Shown in pieces: positions 26,636 to 35,794 of a DNA stretch of 64,000 nt. Made by a program: the position numbers and the translations under genes. Each line of letters starts with the position of its first letter. The stretch's first letter is position 1. A model generated the notes under the pieces. The model saw only the letters and a program-made list of their open reading frames with translations, made no database searches and was not told the DNA's origin. Source of the DNA: Chitinophaga pinensis (lineage in GTDB: Bacteria > Pseudomonadota > Gammaproteobacteria > Burkholderiales > SG8-41); contig CALQCM020000019.1 in NCBI GenBank assembly GCA_943329075.2, forward strand, positions 1 through 64,000. Direction: 5' to 3'.

Positions 26636-27751
26636 ATGCTGAAAGTAGACGCGCTCTGCACCGACTATACCGACGCCCACGGCCGCCTCGTGCATGCCGT
26701 GCAGGAGGTGAGTTTCGAAGTCGGCACCGGCAAGCTGTTCACCCTGCTCGGCCCCAGCGGTTGCGGCAAGACGACCACCCTGCGCTCGATCGCCGGGCTG
26801 GAACGGCCGCAGGCCGGCACCATTGCGGTCGACGGCACGGTGGTCTATTCCTCCGCACAGGGCGTGTTCGTCGCGCCCAACAAACGCAGTTTCGGCATGG
26901 TCTTCCAGTCGTACGCAATCTGGCCGCATATGAACGTGTTTCAGAACGCGGCCTTCCCGCTGGAGGTCGGCAGCCGCCGCATGACGAAACAGGCCATCCG
27001 CGAAAAAGTCATGCGCGTGCTGCACACGGTCGGCCTTGAAGAACTGGCGGGGCGCGAAGCGACCGACCTCTCGGGTGGCCAGCAGCAGCGCCTGGCGCTG
27101 GCGCGCGCGCTGGCGATGGAGCCCAGGCTGCTGCTGCTCGACGAACCGCTGTCGAATCTCGACGCAAAACTGCGCGAACGTATGCGTTTCGAACTGAAAC
27201 GGCTGCAGCATGAACTCGGCCTCACCACCGTTTACGTCACCCACGACCAGTACGAGGCGCTGGCGCTGTCGCACGAAATCGCCGTGATGAACGCCGGGCG
27301 CATCGTGCAGATCGGCACGCCGCGCGACATTTACGAACGTCCGCGCGACAAATTCGTCGCCGATTTCGTCGGCAGCACCAATTTCATCGAAGGCACGGTC
27401 GTTGCTTCTGAAAACTGCGCGCACCGCTATCGCATGCAGACGGCGCTCGGCGTTTTGCTGGCGGAATCGGCCAGCCGCCTGACGTCCGGCGACCATGCGC
27501 TGTTATCGGTGCGGCCGGAGGACATTGCGCTGACGCTGAATGTACCGGCCGGCGACAACGTCTGCACCGGGATCGTGCGGGCGATCGTCTTTCTCGGCGA
27601 GTTTCTCGATTTTCAGATCGAGGCCGGCGGACAGATGCTGCTCGTGCGCTGTCATCCAACGGTCGAGGTGGTTGCGGGGCAAACGGTATATTTGCAGCTG
27701 AGCCCGGAAAAATGCATCGTCGTCACAGAACCAACCAGCCGATGGAAATGA
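26636..27751 (+). CDS. ABC importer ATPase, FbpC/PotA type
   Basis: The 371-residue product has Walker A GPSGCGKTTTL, signature LSGGQQQRLALARAL, Walker B LLLLDEPLSNLD and switch His in VTHDQYEAL. A C-terminal TOBE-like regulatory domain is present (HALLSVRPEDIALTL). The ATG at 26636 begins LKVDALCTDY, the usual family start. One base separates it from the binding-protein gene. Confidence 0.94.
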   Translation: MLKVDALCTDYTDAHGRLVHAVQEVSFEVGTGKLFTLLGPSGCGKTTTLRSIAGLERPQAGTIAVDGTVVYSSAQGVFVAPNKRSFGMVFQSYAIWPHMNVFQNAAFPLEVGSRRMTKQAIREKVMRVLHTVGLEELAGREATDLSGGQQQRLALARALAMEPRLLLLDEPLSNLDAKLRERMRFELKRLQHELGLTTVYVTHDQYEALALSHEIAVMNAGRIVQIGTPRDIYERPRDKFVADFVGSTNFIEGTVVASENCAHRYRMQTALGVLLAESASRLTSGDHALLSVRPEDIALTLNVPAGDNVCTGIVRAIVFLGEFLDFQIEAGGQMLLVRCHPTVEVVAGQTVYLQLSPEKCIVVTEPTSRWK

Positions 27752-27752
27752 C

Positions 27753-28790
27753 ATGAACCGACTGAACATTCGCCCGACCTGTTTCCTCCCCATGCTGCTT
27801 GCGGCCGGCCTGGCCTGCGCGCAACCGGCGCCGCTGGCACTCGACGACAGTCCGGCGCGCGCGCAGCGACTGCCCGATGCCGCGCGCGCCGAGGGCACGC
27901 TGGTGTTCTACACCTCGCTCAACGAACAAAACATGGCCTACGTGGTGGCGGCATTCGAGAAGAAGTACGGGATCAAGGTGCGCACCTGGCGTTCCAACGC
28001 AGACCGCGTGCTGCAGCGCATGCTGACCGAATTCCAGGCCGGCCGCTTCGAGGTCGATGTCGTGCATCCGGGGTCCGGCGAACTGGAAGTCCTCTACCGC
28101 GAAAAAGTGCTGCAAAAGATCGAGTCGCAGCAATACAAACATCTGCTGCCGGCGGCAATGCCGGCGCATCATGAATGGGCGCCGACCTTTTTATCGGTGT
28201 GGGTGCAGGCCTACAACACCAACGCCGTGAAGAAAGAAGACCTGCCGCGCACTTATGAAGACCTGCTCAACCCGAAGTGGAAAGGCAAACTCGGCATCGA
28301 GGCCGGCAACGACGACTGGTTCGGCAAGATCGTCAGCGAAATGGGCGAAGCCAGAGGACTGAAGCTGTTTCGCGAGATGGCCGAGAACAACGGCCTGTCG
28401 GTGCGCAAGGGCCACACGCTGCTGTCGAATCTGGTGATCTCGGGCGAAGTGCCGTTTGCCGTGACCATGTACAACTACCTGCCGCAGGCGGGGAAAAAGA
28501 AGGGCGCGCCGGTCGACTGGCTGGCGCTCGATCCGGTGATCGCGCGCGCCAACGGCGTCGGCGTCGCGCGCCGCGCGCCGCATCCCGCCGCGGCGCTGCT
28601 GTTTTACGAATTCCTGATCAGCGAGGAAGGCCAGCAACTGTTCGCCGATCGCGACTACGTGCCGGCCAGCCGCAAGGTGAAATGGCCGATCAAGGCCGAC
28701 ATCAAGGTGATCGACCCCGCGGTGTCGCTCGACCAGTCGGAGAAATGGGCCAAGGCCTTCCAGGAGATCGTACTCAAGCGCGGCCGCTAG
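27753..28790 (+). CDS. ABC importer periplasmic binding protein, Fe3+ (FbpA) type
   Basis: The 345-residue product has signal peptide FLPMLLAAGLACAQ. The family opening EGTLVFYTSLNEQNM is followed by TEFQAGRFEVDVVHPGSGE and a TYEDLLNPKWKGKLGIE segment. It delivers the ligand to the permease at 24849. Without structural comparison the ligand cannot be called iron with certainty. Confidence 0.9.
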   Translation: MNRLNIRPTCFLPMLLAAGLACAQPAPLALDDSPARAQRLPDAARAEGTLVFYTSLNEQNMAYVVAAFEKKYGIKVRTWRSNADRVLQRMLTEFQAGRFEVDVVHPGSGELEVLYREKVLQKIESQQYKHLLPAAMPAHHEWAPTFLSVWVQAYNTNAVKKEDLPRTYEDLLNPKWKGKLGIEAGNDDWFGKIVSEMGEARGLKLFREMAENNGLSVRKGHTLLSNLVISGEVPFAVTMYNYLPQAGKKKGAPVDWLALDPVIARANGVGVARRAPHPAAALLFYEFLISEEGQQLFADRDYVPASRKVKWPIKADIKVIDPAVSLDQSEKWAKAFQEIVLKRGR

Positions 28791-28800
28791 CCGCGAAAAC

Positions 28801-29775
28801 TCATTCGATGTAGTGGCCGGCCGGCCGCAGTGTCGATGGCACAAACAGGTCCTCAATGCGCGGCTGCGCCTTGAGCATGCCTTCCTGAAACGCATAGCGG
28901 ATCGCGACCTCGAGGTTGACGCGGTTTTCTTCCACCGTGTATGGCCAGGGGTCGTCGCCGAACACCGCCTGCTGCTCCTTGAAATGCTCTTCCGCCCAGG
29001 CCAGAGGCAGCACGCGCGGATTGCGCATGCGGCGGTAACAGGCTTCCTTCGCTTGCTCGAAGCCCTGGACAAGACTGAGCGCCATCCACGGGTGCGCGGC
29101 GATGATTTCGTTGCGGATGACGATCGTGTGCATGATCGGAAAAATGCCGGTCTTGCGGTAGTAATCCATCTCGGCCGTCTTGGGGTCGGCGAACAGCAGG
29201 CCGACTTCCGGCGACCGTTTGCGCTGCGACGGCAGCGCCTCCGGATAAATCGCCGCCTGCAGTTCGCCGGCGACCAGCATTTCGTCGAGATTGCGCCCGG
29301 CCGGCACGCGGTGCACCTTCATCCACGGCGCCGGCTTGATGGCGAGGTCCTCCTCCTCCTGGCACCACCATTCGATGCTCGCCAGATCCACGCCGTAATG
29401 TTCCTGCAGGATGCCGCGCATCCACAGGCCGGCGGAATTGCGCAGCGTACGCAGACCGATCCGTTTGCCGTTCAAATCGGCCGGCCTGACGATGCCGCAT
29501 TGCGTGTTGATGACGACATAGCCGTGGCGGAAACGGCGGTGCGGAAATACCGGGATGGCGGTAAAACGCCGCGCCGATTCGCGCTCGAGCAAATAACCCG
29601 CCAGCGACAGTTCGCAGACATCGAACTCCGCAGTTCGCAGCATGCGGCGGTGGCGCTCGGGTGACGCCATGGTCAGCACATTAAGATCGATGCCGGGCGG
29701 CGCGATGGAAGCATCGATGAGCCCGCCCATCAGGTCGTACGGCCCGCAGGCCATGGTCAGTTGAAGTCGGCTCAT
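28801..29775 (-). CDS. 4,5-dihydroxyphthalate decarboxylase-like protein
   Basis: The 324-residue product lacks a signal peptide and begins LQLTMACGPYDLMGGLIDAS. Later it has FDVCELSLAGYLLERE, NGKRIGLRTLRNSAGLWMRG and AIYPEALPSQ. This matches proteins annotated as 4,5-dihydroxyphthalate decarboxylase, which have a periplasmic-binding-protein fold but act in the cytoplasm. An orphan binding protein is the alternative. It lies 73 bases after CoxL (2), hinting at an aromatic-acid pathway. Confidence 0.72.
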   Translation of the reverse strand: MSRLQLTMACGPYDLMGGLIDASIAPPGIDLNVLTMASPERHRRMLRTAEFDVCELSLAGYLLERESARRFTAIPVFPHRRFRHGYVVINTQCGIVRPADLNGKRIGLRTLRNSAGLWMRGILQEHYGVDLASIEWWCQEEEDLAIKPAPWMKVHRVPAGRNLDEMLVAGELQAAIYPEALPSQRKRSPEVGLLFADPKTAEMDYYRKTGIFPIMHTIVIRNEIIAAHPWMALSLVQGFEQAKEACYRRMRNPRVLPLAWAEEHFKEQQAVFGDDPWPYTVEENRVNLEVAIRYAFQEGMLKAQPRIEDLFVPSTLRPAGHYIE

Positions 29776-29848
29776 GCGCTGTTTCCCCCTTTGTGTTCCG
29801 GCGCCGCTGCTGCGGCAGCCCGTATTGTAACGACGCGGCGCTGGCCGG

Positions 29849-32173
29849 CTAACGGCCGATCAGTTGTTTGAGCCGCTGCGGCGTCACCGGCAACTGCGTC
29901 ACTACGCCCGGCCTGCTGAGCGCATCGTCGATCGCCGAGGCAATGGCGGCGCCCACTGCATTGATGCCGCCCTCACCGGCACCCTTGAGGCCAAGCGGAT
30001 TGAGCGGGCTGGGCGCGTCCTCGGTGATCAGGACATCGACCGGCGGCGCTTCGCGCGCCGTCGGCAGCAGGTAGTCGGCGAAGGTCACCGACAGTGGCGA
30101 ACCGTCAGCGTCGTATTTGAATTCTTCGAACAGCGCGCCGCCGAGCCCCTGCACCATGCCACCGACCAATTGGCCCTCGACCAGCATCGGATTGACAGCG
30201 CGGCCGATGTCATAAGCGACTAGATAGCGCTCGACGCGCACACCGCCGGTGGCGCGGTCGATGTTGACCACGGCGATGTGCACACCATAGGGATAAGTCA
30301 TGTGTTCGCTGTGAAACCAGCCCTCGGCCGCCAGTTCCGGCTCGCGTCCGCGCGCCACCGCCGCGGCCGGCGCCAGCGCGCACGCGATGTCGGCGAGCGT
30401 CACCCCCGCCTCATCGACACGGTCGCGGCGCACGATAAGGCCGTCGATGATGTCAAGCATGTCGGGCGTCGCCTCGATGAAATCAGCGCAAGCCACTTCG
30501 AGCGCCTTTTCGCGCACCTTGAGCGCCGCGATGCGCGTCGCCGAGCCGGTCATCACCGTCACGCGCGAGGCATGCGCGCCGAAGCCGAATTCGATGCGGT
30601 CGGTGCGGCCGTGCGTGACGCGCACGCGGCGGTAATCGACACCCAGCGCGTCGGCGCAGATTTGCGCAATCACCGTTTCCATGCCCTGGCCGACCGAGGC
30701 GGCGCCGGTGACAACTTCGACCGCGCCGCCGGCATCGACACGCACGCGCACGCCGTCAACCGGACCGAGGCCGCTTTTCTCGACGAACACGCCGATGCCG
30801 GCGCCGACCGTCTCGCCGGCGGCGCGGCGGCGGCGGAGGTCTTCCTGCAAGGCGGTCCAGCCGGCGCGCGCCAGCGCCTTGTCGAGGAGGCCGGCGTAGT
30901 CGCCCGAATCCAGGATCAACTCGGTGTCGAGCACCAGCAGGTCGCGCGTGTGCGGCATATCGGCGCGGCCGAGCAGATTGCGCCGCCGCACTTCGATGCG
31001 ATCAATGTCGAGACGCGCGGCGATCGCATCGAGCACACGCTCGCAGACGAAGGTCGCCTCGTAACGGCCGGGCGCGCGGTAGGTCGCCGCCGGCGTTTTA
31101 TTAGTAAGGCGGTAATGCCCGGCAGCCCGGTAGGCGGGCACGCGGTAGGGCCCTGGCAGCATGCCCGCGGTCATGTCGGCGACACGCGCGCCGTGGGTAC
31201 GCACGTAGGCACCCTGATCGTGAAAAAACACGTCGTCGATCGCAAGGATGCGTCCGTCCGCATCGACGGCGGCGCGCACGCGGTGCAACTGCTCGCGTGA
31301 ATGATTGCAGGCCATCAGGTTTTCACGGCGGTCTTCGATCCACTTTACCGGACGCCCGAGCCTGAGCGCGGCCGCACACACCAGCACGTCCTCGGGATAG
31401 ATTTCGCCACGCACGCCGAAGCCGCCGCCAATATGACATTCGTAGAGATGGATGGAAGCAGGATTACGGTTGAGCATGCGCGCCAGCAGATCGCGGTTCG
31501 GGTGCGGCCGTTTCGTTGCAGCGTGCAGTTCTAGCACGTCGCGCACCGGATCGTAATTGGCGATCGCACCGCGCGTCTCCAGCGGTACGCCGGAGTGCCG
31601 CCCGATTGACAACTCCAGTTCGATCACCGCATGGGCGGCGGTAAAAGCAGCGTCGATATCGCCGTATTGCTTGCGCACGACCGTCGGTTCGGTGCTGTGG
31701 CCCGGCGCAAATTCCGCCGGCGGAAGTTGTGCTGCCAGCACCGGCGGCAGGGCTTCGATTTCTACGCACACCGCATCAGCCGCATCTTCGGCTCGATACG
31801 GGTCATCGGCAAACACCACTGCCACCGGTTCACCGACGTAACGCACGCGTCCGCAGGCCAGTACCGGCTGGCGGTAGGGCTCAAGGCCGCTCACGCGCGT
31901 GGCACGAAATTCGATCGGCGGCAATGCCGCCACGTCCTCGGCCGTCCACACCGCGATGCAGCCTGGCATCGCCATGGCGGCACTGCTGTCGATCGCAACG
32001 AGGCGACCGTGCGCGTGATCGGAACGCACCACGCGCATGTAAATCTGCTTCGGGAATGTGATGCCAGCGGCATAACGGCCGCGCCCCGTCACCAACGGCA
32101 GGTCCTCCAGGCGCGGTACCGAGCGGCCGACATAATCGGCGCGTAGCGCGGATGCCGGCGGGAGAGTGGACAT
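29849..32173 (-). CDS. Xanthine dehydrogenase/CoxL-family molybdopterin subunit (2)
   Basis: The 774-residue product is colinear with CoxL (1). Shared blocks include SVPRLEDLPLVTGRGRYAAG, CHIGGGFGVRGEIYPED, RPVKWIEDRRENLMACNHSR, PAATYRAPGRYE and GLKGAGEGGINAVG with the active-site Glu. It has no CoxS or CoxM gene beside it; the nearest set is at 23380-24734. Its start overlaps the CoxG stop by one base (TGATG), so the two are co-translated. Confidence 0.9.
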   Translation of the reverse strand: MSTLPPASALRADYVGRSVPRLEDLPLVTGRGRYAAGITFPKQIYMRVVRSDHAHGRLVAIDSSAAMAMPGCIAVWTAEDVAALPPIEFRATRVSGLEPYRQPVLACGRVRYVGEPVAVVFADDPYRAEDAADAVCVEIEALPPVLAAQLPPAEFAPGHSTEPTVVRKQYGDIDAAFTAAHAVIELELSIGRHSGVPLETRGAIANYDPVRDVLELHAATKRPHPNRDLLARMLNRNPASIHLYECHIGGGFGVRGEIYPEDVLVCAAALRLGRPVKWIEDRRENLMACNHSREQLHRVRAAVDADGRILAIDDVFFHDQGAYVRTHGARVADMTAGMLPGPYRVPAYRAAGHYRLTNKTPAATYRAPGRYEATFVCERVLDAIAARLDIDRIEVRRRNLLGRADMPHTRDLLVLDTELILDSGDYAGLLDKALARAGWTALQEDLRRRRAAGETVGAGIGVFVEKSGLGPVDGVRVRVDAGGAVEVVTGAASVGQGMETVIAQICADALGVDYRRVRVTHGRTDRIEFGFGAHASRVTVMTGSATRIAALKVREKALEVACADFIEATPDMLDIIDGLIVRRDRVDEAGVTLADIACALAPAAAVARGREPELAAEGWFHSEHMTYPYGVHIAVVNIDRATGGVRVERYLVAYDIGRAVNPMLVEGQLVGGMVQGLGGALFEEFKYDADGSPLSVTFADYLLPTAREAPPVDVLITEDAPSPLNPLGLKGAGEGGINAVGAAIASAIDDALSRPGVVTQLPVTPQRLKQLIGR

Positions 32174-32760
32174 CAGGACTGCGGGGGTTTGCGCCGGAAC
32201 AACTGCACGATGGCCGAGCACAGGGTCTTCAATACCAGCGTGAAGCCGGAAATCGGTTTATTCGGCGCCGACGCAACGGCCGGCGCCTGCTCCGGCGCTG
32301 TCGCGGCCGCCTGCGCCAGTTGGCTCTTCAGCGATTCGCCGAACTGCGTGATCACCTGCGAGGCGAAACTCTGCACGATGCCGGCGCCACGCCCGTACTG
32401 CGCAATCGCGCCCGACAGCTTGAGATCGGTATGAATCACCACGCGGGTGCCCGTGCCGGACGGCTCGAGACGGAAATCGATCACCGACTCGCTGCTGCCG
32501 CGGCCCTTGGGGTCGGCGCCCTGCGCGCGCACGCGCGCCTTGTGCTGCTCGTGATCAATGTTTTCGAAACGGGCCTGACCGGCCAGCGTCAGCGCCACCG
32601 GGCCCAGGCGCACCGCGACTTTACCTTTGTAGGTCTGCGCATCGACCACCTCGGTCAGCTTCGCACCGGGAATGCAGCGCGCGACACGCTCAATGTCGAG
32701 CAGCACCTTCCACGCCTGTGCAGGCGGCAGCGGCACATCGAGCGTATTGTCGAATTCCAT
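32173..32760 (-). CDS. CoxG-like SRPBCC protein
   Basis: The 195-residue product starts with the CoxG pattern LPPAQAWKVLLDIERVARCI and PGAKLTEV. It ends with a variable linker and a hydrophobic, basic tail. CoxG proteins help assemble or anchor molybdenum hydroxylases at the membrane. It is coupled to CoxL (2). Confidence 0.85.
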   Translation of the reverse strand: MEFDNTLDVPLPPAQAWKVLLDIERVARCIPGAKLTEVVDAQTYKGKVAVRLGPVALTLAGQARFENIDHEQHKARVRAQGADPKGRGSSESVIDFRLEPSGTGTRVVIHTDLKLSGAIAQYGRGAGIVQSFASQVITQFGESLKSQLAQAAATAPEQAPAVASAPNKPISGFTLVLKTLCSAIVQLFRRKPPQS

Positions 32761-32777
32761 ATTGAACCGCGCCTAGC

Positions 32778-33821
32778 TCAGGACGAGATGCGCCATTCGA
32801 TCGACTCGCCGCCACGGTAGACCAGCGCGCGTTCTTCCGGCCCGTCGACACGCACTTCTTCCGGCGCCGTCCACGGCGAGGCTTCCAGCGTAATCGTCTC
32901 GTCGTTCGGCGGCAGGCCATAATGCCGCGGGCCGTTGAGCGAGGCGAAGCCTTCGAGTTTGTCGAGCGCGCCGGCGTCGGCGAAGATCTTGGCGTAACTC
33001 TCGATCGCCACCGGCGAATTGAAGAGCCCGGCGGCACCGATCACATTGAGCTTTTTCGCCACCGGATGCGGCGCCGAATCGGTACCGAGGAAAAAACAGG
33101 CGTCGCCCGAGGTCGCCGCCTCGACCAGCGCGCGGCGGTCACGCTCGGTCTTGATCACCGGCATGCAGTACATGTATGGCCGCAGCCCGAAACCGAGCCA
33201 GTCGGTGCGGTTGAGCGCGAGATGGTAAGGCGTGATGGTGGCGCCGACCTGCGGCGCCGCGCTGCGCACGTAATCGACCGCGACTTTCGACGACAGGTGC
33301 TCGAGCACCAGTTTGAGGCCGGGAAATTCGCGCGTCCACGGAATCAGCCGGCGCTCGATGAAAACCTCTTCGCGGTCGAACACGTCGACCTCCGGGTCGA
33401 CCTCTTCGCCGTGCATCAGCAGCGGCATGCCGATTTTTTCCATGCGCGCCAGCACCGGCCGGATCTTGTTGTAATCGCTGACGCCAGCGGCCGAATTGGT
33501 GGTGGCGTTGGCCGGATACAGCTTCACCGCGGTGAACACACCGTGGCGAAAACCCGCCTCGACTTCATCCGGATCAGTGTCGTCGGTGAGGTAGCAGGTC
33601 ATCAGGGGCTTGAATGTGGAGCCCGCGGGCAGCGCGGCGAGCAAGCGCTCGCGGTAGGCCTCGGCGTCTTTGACCACCCGCACCGGCGGCACCAGGTTGG
33701 GCATGATGATGGCGCGGCCAAAACTACGCGCGGTGAACGGCAACGAGGCCTTCAGCATCGCGCCATCGCGCACATGCAGGTGCCAGTCGTCCGGCTTGCG
33801 GATCTTAATGCATTCGGTCAT
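32778..33821 (-). CDS. pyrC: Dihydroorotase, type II
   Basis: The 347-residue product aligns with E. coli PyrC. The zinc site HxH is in DDWHLHVRDG (His14, His16), followed by RAIIMPNLVPPV. The carbamylated Lys lies in VKLYPANATTNSAAGVSD, a further His in LVLEHLSSKVAVDYV, and the catalytic Asp in FLGTDSAPHP. It converts carbamoyl aspartate to dihydroorotate. It is third in a pyrK-pyrD-pyrC series. Confidence 0.95.
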   Translation of the reverse strand: MTECIKIRKPDDWHLHVRDGAMLKASLPFTARSFGRAIIMPNLVPPVRVVKDAEAYRERLLAALPAGSTFKPLMTCYLTDDTDPDEVEAGFRHGVFTAVKLYPANATTNSAAGVSDYNKIRPVLARMEKIGMPLLMHGEEVDPEVDVFDREEVFIERRLIPWTREFPGLKLVLEHLSSKVAVDYVRSAAPQVGATITPYHLALNRTDWLGFGLRPYMYCMPVIKTERDRRALVEAATSGDACFFLGTDSAPHPVAKKLNVIGAAGLFNSPVAIESYAKIFADAGALDKLEGFASLNGPRHYGLPPNDETITLEASPWTAPEEVRVDGPEERALVYRGGESIEWRISS

Positions 33822-33858
33822 GGTGGCGGGGCCGGCGCGCCGCGTGCCGGTGCAGAGT

Positions 33859-34806
33859 TCAACTGATGCCGATCATACCCGCTTCATAGGTGTCGCGCGG
33901 CGGATGGGCGCGCATGGCACCGGTCAGTTCGGACACGCGCTGAATACCCTTTTTATCGCACCACTGCGCCAGGCCGTCGATCAGTGCAATCATGCCAGTC
34001 GGGTTGCGGAAACTGAGGAAACCAATTTCCACCGCCGAGGCGCCGGCCAGCATGTATTCGACCACGTCCTCGACTGTCATGATGCCGCCGGAACCGATGA
34101 TGGGAATCTTCACCGCGCGGCTGCATTCGTTGACCATGCGCACGATGATCGGTTTGATGCCGGGTCCCGACAGGCCGCCGTAGCCGTTGCCGATGTGGGA
34201 CAAAAAGGTGTCGGTGTTGATCTTGAGACCGAGGATGGTGTTCGACACCGTCAGCGCGTCAGCGCCGCCCTTTTCGGCGGCCTCGGCCACCGCTGCGATA
34301 TCGCCGGCGTTGGGCGACAGCTTCGCCCACAACGGCTTCTCGGTAGCTTCGCGGCACAGCTTGACGACCTTATAACTATGCTCTTCGTTCTGCGCGAAAT
34401 TGCCGCCCCCCGGTTGCCGCGTCGGGCAGGAAATGTTGATTTCAATGGCGTCGACGCCGGGCACGCTGACGTCGCGCGCCATGTCGGCGAAGTCCTCGAT
34501 GGTCTCGGCGCTGATGCTGCACACCAGCGGCGGCTTGTAACGCTTGTACTCCGGCAGTTGCTCTTCGAGGAAATACTTGAGGCCCTTGGTCGGCAGGCCG
34601 ATCGAATTGATCATGCCGCCCTGCACCTCGGACACACGCGGCGGCGGATTGCCGGCGCGGTAATTACGCGAGACCGTTTTCGAAACCAGCGCACCCAGGC
34701 GGTTGAGGTCGATGACCTGCGAAAACTCGTTGGAAAAAGTGCCCGATGCCGGCAGCACGGGATTTTGCAGCGCGAGGCTGCCAACCTTGACCGACAGATC
34801 TACCAT
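33859..34806 (-). CDS. pyrD: Dihydroorotate dehydrogenase, class 1B catalytic subunit
   Basis: The 315-residue product has the soluble class 1 core with catalytic Cys127 in INISCPTRQPGGGNF, as in class 1B enzymes, and FMN-binding blocks PIIGSGGIMTVEDV and GASAVEIG. Class 2 enzymes have Ser and a membrane helix instead. The ATG at 34806 overlaps pyrK by 7 bases, and the VDLSVKVGSLALQNPV opening fits the family. It should form a complex with the pyrK product and use NAD. Confidence 0.93.
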   Translation of the reverse strand: MVDLSVKVGSLALQNPVLPASGTFSNEFSQVIDLNRLGALVSKTVSRNYRAGNPPPRVSEVQGGMINSIGLPTKGLKYFLEEQLPEYKRYKPPLVCSISAETIEDFADMARDVSVPGVDAIEINISCPTRQPGGGNFAQNEEHSYKVVKLCREATEKPLWAKLSPNAGDIAAVAEAAEKGGADALTVSNTILGLKINTDTFLSHIGNGYGGLSGPGIKPIIVRMVNECSRAVKIPIIGSGGIMTVEDVVEYMLAGASAVEIGFLSFRNPTGMIALIDGLAQWCDKKGIQRVSELTGAMRAHPPRDTYEAGMIGIS

Positions 34807-35660
34807 CCCAGCACCTCCTGCAGATCGAACACCGGGCCTTCGACACAGACCCGGCGCATTTCCTTCTTGCCGTTGACCTCGAAGGTGCGCACGCAGATGT
34901 AGCAGGGGCCGAGACCGCAGGCCATGATCTGCTCCATCGCCGCCTGCCCCGGCACGCCGCACTCCTTGCCGAGGCGTTTCATCAGCTGCAGCAGGCGGTT
35001 TGAACCGCAGGTGAAAAATGCGTCGGCTTTCTTGTCGGCGATCAGCTGGCGCAATATGCGCTCGATGTTGTCAACCGCGCTGCTGCCGTCGGTATCGAGC
35101 ACCTTGATGACGTCGCCGACCTGCTCGAAGAGGTCGGCGGCCAGCGCCAGTTCGGGGCTGCGCGCGCTCAGAATTGCGGTGACCTTCACGCCCTGCGCGG
35201 CGGCAATCTGCGAAATCGGCGCCATCGTCGCCAGACCGACGCCGCGGCCAAGCACAACCACGTTTTTCCAGCCCGGCTGCAGCTTAAAGCCTATGCCAAG
35301 CGGCCCCAGCATGCTGAGCTTGTCACCGGCCTTCAGCGAGGCCAGCCCCTGGGTGCCGCGGCCAACGACCTTGTAGAGAAATTCCAGCTGCCCGTTGGCC
35401 GGCGACACGCGGTAGACGCTTTGCGGGCGCCGGAACCAGACCTCGATCGCGTCAGGCGAAGGACACAGCAACTGGAAGAACTGGCCCGGTTGCGCGGCTA
35501 GTGCCTTCGGCGACGCCTTCACCACCAGATGTTTGTACTCTTCGTTGACCCACTCGTGCGACACGACAGGGCACAGCGATTCCTCAGCCGGACACTGTTG
35601 CGGAGACTGTTCGGCGGGTTGCGCGCCAACCGTAATGGCGCAGGATGCGTAAGTAACCAT
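34800..35660 (-). CDS. pyrK: Dihydroorotate dehydrogenase electron transfer subunit
   Basis: The 286-residue product has a ferredoxin-reductase fold (PGQFFQLLCP, GPLGIGF, VLGRGVGLATMAPI, FFTCGSNRLLQL). The [2Fe-2S] cluster site is ACGLGPCYICVRTF followed by RRVCVEGPVF. It passes electrons from FMN in PyrD to NAD. About 30 residues precede the usual start, so initiation may be further in; no clear ribosome-binding site is seen at 35660. Confidence 0.9.
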   Translation of the reverse strand: MVTYASCAITVGAQPAEQSPQQCPAEESLCPVVSHEWVNEEYKHLVVKASPKALAAQPGQFFQLLCPSPDAIEVWFRRPQSVYRVSPANGQLEFLYKVVGRGTQGLASLKAGDKLSMLGPLGIGFKLQPGWKNVVVLGRGVGLATMAPISQIAAAQGVKVTAILSARSPELALAADLFEQVGDVIKVLDTDGSSAVDNIERILRQLIADKKADAFFTCGSNRLLQLMKRLGKECGVPGQAAMEQIMACGLGPCYICVRTFEVNGKKEMRRVCVEGPVFDLQEVLGW

Positions 35661-35794
35661 GGGAAGTAGGAACCCCGAGTCGGAAATTGGATTGCTGGCT
35701 GGTTATGTTAAGCCAGCGACTGTCTAAAAATCAAGACATTTCCCATTTTTGTGACACCGTTCGAGCATGGCACTGCCACCCCACTCGCCGCCGC

